A DNA stretch of 64,000 bases, taken from positions 930,001 to 994,000 of the forward strand of contig NZ_CP041660.1 of NCBI RefSeq assembly GCF_007289895.1, in the 5' to 3' direction. Each line of letters opens with the position of its first letter. Positions within the stretch are counted from its first letter, which is position 1. The DNA comes from Catenovulum sediminis (GTDB lineage: Bacteria; Pseudomonadota; Gammaproteobacteria; Enterobacterales; Alteromonadaceae). This document shows positions 61,380 to 64,000 of the stretch, piece after piece. A program made the translations under genes and the position numbers. The notes under the pieces were generated by a model. It was not told the origin of the DNA. It worked only from the letters and a program-made list of their open reading frames with translations, and ran no database searches.

Positions 61380-61985
61380 TTAAAATCTACGACCCAAATC
61401 ATCTTGAGTTTGTAAAAAAGCGCGCCATTGCTCTGGTGTATTAATGTTCATCAATAGCTTTTTATGCTCGCTTGAAAGCGGCCTTGCACTTGCCTGTATC
61501 AGCTTAATAAACGCTCGTAAAGAGCGGGCTTTTGCTGCTTTATTTTGCATCACACTGGATATTTGCGCGCCCATTTTATCAAATCCATACAAAGCAATTG
61601 GCATCATATAACTGTCAAAATATAGGCTAGCTTTCGTCTCCACCGCTTGTCTTGCTAATTGTGTTAACAAATCTGCAGATAACGCGGGCATATCGACCGG
61701 CAACACCATTACATTTGCCGGACAATCAGGTAACGCAGATAATGCATCGAGTCCGGCCAAGGGTCCGTAATTTGGGTAACGGTCTGCTATTTGTCCTTTT
61801 TTGCAACCACTGACGTAGACAGAGTAAAAACCCGCTCGCTCAAGTTTATCTTGCATATATTCAAGCAGGTTTCGCCCGTAAAGTTTAAGTTGCGCTTTGT
61901 CTTCGCCCATGCGGCGGGATTGTCCCCCTGCCAAAATTAATGCAGAAAATGCATGGCTATTTTTAGTTTTCTGTTGGCTTTGCAT
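61380..61985 (-). CDS. mobA: molybdenum cofactor guanylyltransferase MobA
   Basis: 201 residues. The nucleotidyltransferase signature LILAGGQSRRMGEDKAQL is near residue 16, followed by NYGPLAGLDALSAL and VLPVDMPALSADLL with the metal-binding Asp. It joins GMP to molybdopterin to make the bis-MGD cofactor for DMSO-reductase-type enzymes. The gene lies 20 bases after moaA. Confidence 0.93.
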   Translation of the reverse strand: MQSQQKTKNSHAFSALILAGGQSRRMGEDKAQLKLYGRNLLEYMQDKLERAGFYSVYVSGCKKGQIADRYPNYGPLAGLDALSALPDCPANVMVLPVDMPALSADLLTQLARQAVETKASLYFDSYMMPIALYGFDKMGAQISSVMQNKAAKARSLRAFIKLIQASARPLSSEHKKLLMNINTPEQWRAFLQTQDDLGRRF

Positions 61986-62005
61986 TAGCTTACTAGACCT
62001 GTCTT

Positions 62006-62980
62006 TTATCCCCCTAGCATGGCTAGGTGACGAGTTGCCCCCGTTAACCCCTGCTGAAGATAATGACTGGCTTTTTTACCGCTTAACGCCTCAGTTAAAT
62101 AATTTTGTAAATCACTTTGTTGTTCATCTGATTGCATAAATTGGCGTAAATCAAGACCTTCATCAGCGAATAAACACAGATGTAACTGACCCAATGCACT
62201 GACCCTAAGGCGATTACAAGAAGCACAAAAATCTGGACTGTAAGGCATGATTAAGCCAATTTTTCCTTTGAAATTAGGGTGATAATACTCTTCAGCGGGT
62301 CCGGCTTCTTTACGTTTAATAACCGGTAACCAGTTTTGCTCAATTAACTGTTGTTTAATCGATAGGCCACTTACATGATTAGCAGAAAAGAAGGATTGAT
62401 TGTCACCGGTTTGCATCAATTCGATAAAACGCAGTGTATAAGGCTTGTCTTTGAGCCACTCTTTATAGCTATTTAACTCATGCGCATTAAACTGCTTCAT
62501 CAAAACTGCATTAATTTTGATATTATCCAAGCCTAATACGCTGGCTTTTTCTAAACCGCGTAAAATACTATCGAGTTTGTTAAAGCCAGTAATCGCTTTA
62601 AACATCTTACTGTCTAAACTGTCAATACTGACATTAAGTGAAGTTAATCCAGCATTCACCCAAGATTCGATGTTTTTTTCAAGGTTAAAGCCATTGGTTG
62701 TCAGCGCAACCTGATTAATGCCTGGGGTCGACGCACAGATCTGGATAATTTCGCTCAGGTCTTTGCGTAATCCCGGCTCACCGCCGGTAATACGAACTTT
62801 ACTGGTGCCTAAGGCGGCAAACGCCCGTACCACTCGTTTTATTTCTGCAATAGATAAAAACGCGCGAGAAGTATCACACTGGTATCCGTCCGGTAAACAA
62901 TAGGTACATTTAAAATTGCACACGTCAGTGACGGACAGTCGCAAATAATGAAACTGTCTGCCAGAATTATCTTGTAACAT
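62006..62980 (-). CDS. moaA: GTP 3',8-cyclase MoaA
   Basis: 324 residues from ATG 62980. The frame is open 11 codons further (to 63013), but those bases belong to the Moco riboswitch, and E. coli MoaA begins at the same place. The radical-SAM cluster CNFKCTYC is near residue 20, and the second cluster is CASCNRLRVSALGQLHLC near 255-272. It ends in GG, needed for activity. It converts GTP to the 3',8-cyclo nucleotide, the first step of molybdopterin synthesis. First gene of the operon. Confidence 0.96.
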   Translation of the reverse strand: MLQDNSGRQFHYLRLSVTDVCNFKCTYCLPDGYQCDTSRAFLSIAEIKRVVRAFAALGTSKVRITGGEPGLRKDLSEIIQICASTPGINQVALTTNGFNLEKNIESWVNAGLTSLNVSIDSLDSKMFKAITGFNKLDSILRGLEKASVLGLDNIKINAVLMKQFNAHELNSYKEWLKDKPYTLRFIELMQTGDNQSFFSANHVSGLSIKQQLIEQNWLPVIKRKEAGPAEEYYHPNFKGKIGLIMPYSPDFCASCNRLRVSALGQLHLCLFADEGLDLRQFMQSDEQQSDLQNYLTEALSGKKASHYLQQGLTGATRHLAMLGG

Positions 62981-62982
62981 AA

Positions 62983-63075
62983 ACACCTTTCCAAATACGG
63001 GAGGCTGAGCCATTTCTGACGCAACCCTGGCAGCTCAGAAAGCTGCGGCGATAAATGCATATAAAAGTGTCTGGT
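62983..63075 (-). ncRNA. Moco riboswitch (moaA leader)
   Basis: The minus-strand leader has CAGGG, a GTTG/CAGC-stemmed hairpin containing AGAAATG, then CCTCCCGTATTTGGAAAGG and TGT, nearly the same as the end of the E. coli moaA leader. The 5' ACACTTT pairs with the 3' AAAGGTGT to close the structure, and an upstream stem GCAGCT/AGCTGC forms another arm. The motif responds to molybdenum cofactor (or tungsten cofactor) and in E. coli lowers moaA expression when cofactor is plentiful. The purine-rich GGAAAGG next to the ATG is the ribosome site within the structure. Confidence 0.88.
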
Positions 63076-63466
63076 ATTTTACTTAGCATTTAACGCTCGG
63101 AGTTTAACTGGATGCAATAAATTAGGTTATTGCACTTGAATCTCTATACATTATCTAAACGTTAGAGTAAGCAAAGTATGCCATTTTGTAAGCGATTTAG
63201 CATCTAGCCAAGATGATATTTTTTGCGGTCGAGATGATAAAACGTTCAAAAATTCGCACACTGCTGTCAATAAATTCCCGTAAAAACAAGACATCAATCA
63301 CAAAGAGATCCGATATGTCGAAATTTTTTATTAAAATTTATCTATTCACTTGTTTATTTATAGCGAATCTACTAATGTAAATTTAATGCCAAAGCGTCGG
63401 TCAAAGGTGGCCTTCAGGAAACGGCAGTAAACTTGGACTACATTAGAATATTTGGAGATTTTCAAC
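63076..63466. other. intergenic region between moaA and pilin genes
   Basis: It should contain both divergent promoters. A 21-codon hydrophobic frame at 63317-63382 (starts MSKFFIKIYLF) follows AAGAGA but has no known relative, so I do not call it. I see no reliable -24/-12 element for the pilin gene. Confidence 0.5.
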
Positions 63467-63985
63467 ATGATGAAACGAAGTAGTAACAAAGGTTTCACCT
63501 TAATCGAATTAATGATAGTGGTTGCTATTATTGGTATTTTGGCGGCTGTCGCAGTACCTGCGTACAACGACTATTTTGACTCAGCACGTTCTTCTGAAGC
63601 TAAACAAGCTGCAGAAGCCCTTAAAAAATCGGTAACTGCTTGTATCGTGCAAGAACAAGCGCGCGGCGAAGCAAATGCAAACAACTGTGACTCTGGTAGC
63701 CGAGGCATTCCAGCAGCCTTAGGTGCGGTAGCAGGTTCAACTATTGTTTGTGGTGCGGTCATCAACGGTACTATTGTCGTTAAATCAGAAAGAGATGCTG
63801 ATACAACAGCTGCACCAACGACTGCTGATTATGGTATTTCTTTAACACCAGACAATAGTGCAGGTCAAATTGTATGGTCTAGTGGTGAGTACGAAGATGC
63901 AACACAAATCAACTCAAGCGGCAGTACAGTTACGGCGCTTCTTGACACTAACACCTGTACAGAAAGCACAGCGTTAACCTTCTAA
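63467..63985 (+). CDS. pilA: type IV major pilin-like protein
   Basis: 172 residues from ATG 63467 (GGAG nine bases upstream); a TTG five codons earlier is open but unlikely. The class III leader MMKRSSNKG is followed by [20 protein letters not shown], the type IV pilin N-terminal helix with Glu5; prepilin peptidase cuts after Gly. The C-terminal half has two Cys pairs, one likely forming the disulfide loop. It would polymerise into a pilus or be a minor pilin. Which of these is not decided: no pilBCD genes follow in the window. Confidence 0.88.
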   Translation: MMKRSSNKGFTLIELMIVVAIIGILAAVAVPAYNDYFDSARSSEAKQAAEALKKSVTACIVQEQARGEANANNCDSGSRGIPAALGAVAGSTIVCGAVINGTIVVKSERDADTTAAPTTADYGISLTPDNSAGQIVWSSGEYEDATQINSSGSTVTALLDTNTCTESTALTF

Positions 63986-64000
63986 TAGCGTTTTTTACAG

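Noticed and set aside
62981-63013. 11-codon N-terminal extension of moaA
   Set aside because: These bases form the 3' end of the Moco riboswitch; MoaA homologues begin at the later ATG.

Overview
The window reads as a chromosomal segment of a marine, polysaccharide-degrading gammaproteobacterium. Alteromonadales, in the Catenovulum/Alteromonas neighbourhood, is my inference. It rests on alginate lyases of families PL6 and PL7 with a TonB receptor, a MotX-type sodium-motor protein, a PEP-CTERM protein, SapC/flavin-halogenase/TonB-receptor gene sets, a moaA leader matching the gammaproteobacterial Moco motif, and moderately AT-rich sequence. Layout: (1) 1-19904, all minus strand: a nonribosomal peptide synthetase (NRPS) operon running off the left edge. 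In transcription order it is a 3813-residue NRPS (C-A-T-C-A-T-Cy-A(Ox)-T), a 2034-residue NRPS (docking-C-A-T-E-C), a type II thioesterase, a sulfotransferase-like protein and an incomplete S45 (PvdQ/penicillin-acylase type) acylase. Binding-pocket residues suggest a proline-like residue, a basic residue, a cysteine-derived thiazole and an epimerised fourth residue. No cis thioesterase domain is present. (2) 20193-22077: a DUF6174-type lipoprotein and an isolated SapC-family gene. (3) 22122-32954: an alginate-use locus with PL6 lyase, gluconokinase, a divergent Nramp-fold transporter and an SDR oxidoreductase on the minus strand, facing a TonB receptor, a PL7 lipoprotein lyase and a LacI regulator on the plus strand. 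Matching LacI-type palindromes lie in the divergent promoter region. (4) 33009-37230: a repeat-rich PEP-CTERM protein, tRNA-Leu(CAA), an RDD membrane protein, and a satellite of five 116-bp units carrying a REP-like hairpin between two heptanucleotide arrays. (5) 37479-45515: an SSS-family symporter, a periplasmic binding-like protein, a Bcr/CflA efflux pump and araB-araD-araA for L-arabinose. (6) 45969-55321: a DUF2059-type protein, then DUF6445, SapC, flavin halogenase and an STN-containing TonB receptor, with divergent FecI sigma and FecR anti-sigma genes that probably control the receptor. (7) 55715-63985: motX, a CnoX-like protein, cheR-cheD-cheB, a molybdopterin operon moaA-mobA-moaB-moaC-moaD headed by a Moco riboswitch, and a type IV pilin. 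The most unusual content is the NRPS operon: a thiazole-forming line ending in a condensation domain and paired with an acylase, which suggests an N-acylated precursor that is later deacylated. Others are the Nramp-fold transporter without the metal-binding motifs, the STN receptor with an internal signal-peptide-like segment, and the 116-bp REP-like satellite. All functions were assigned by reading motifs; no database search was run.
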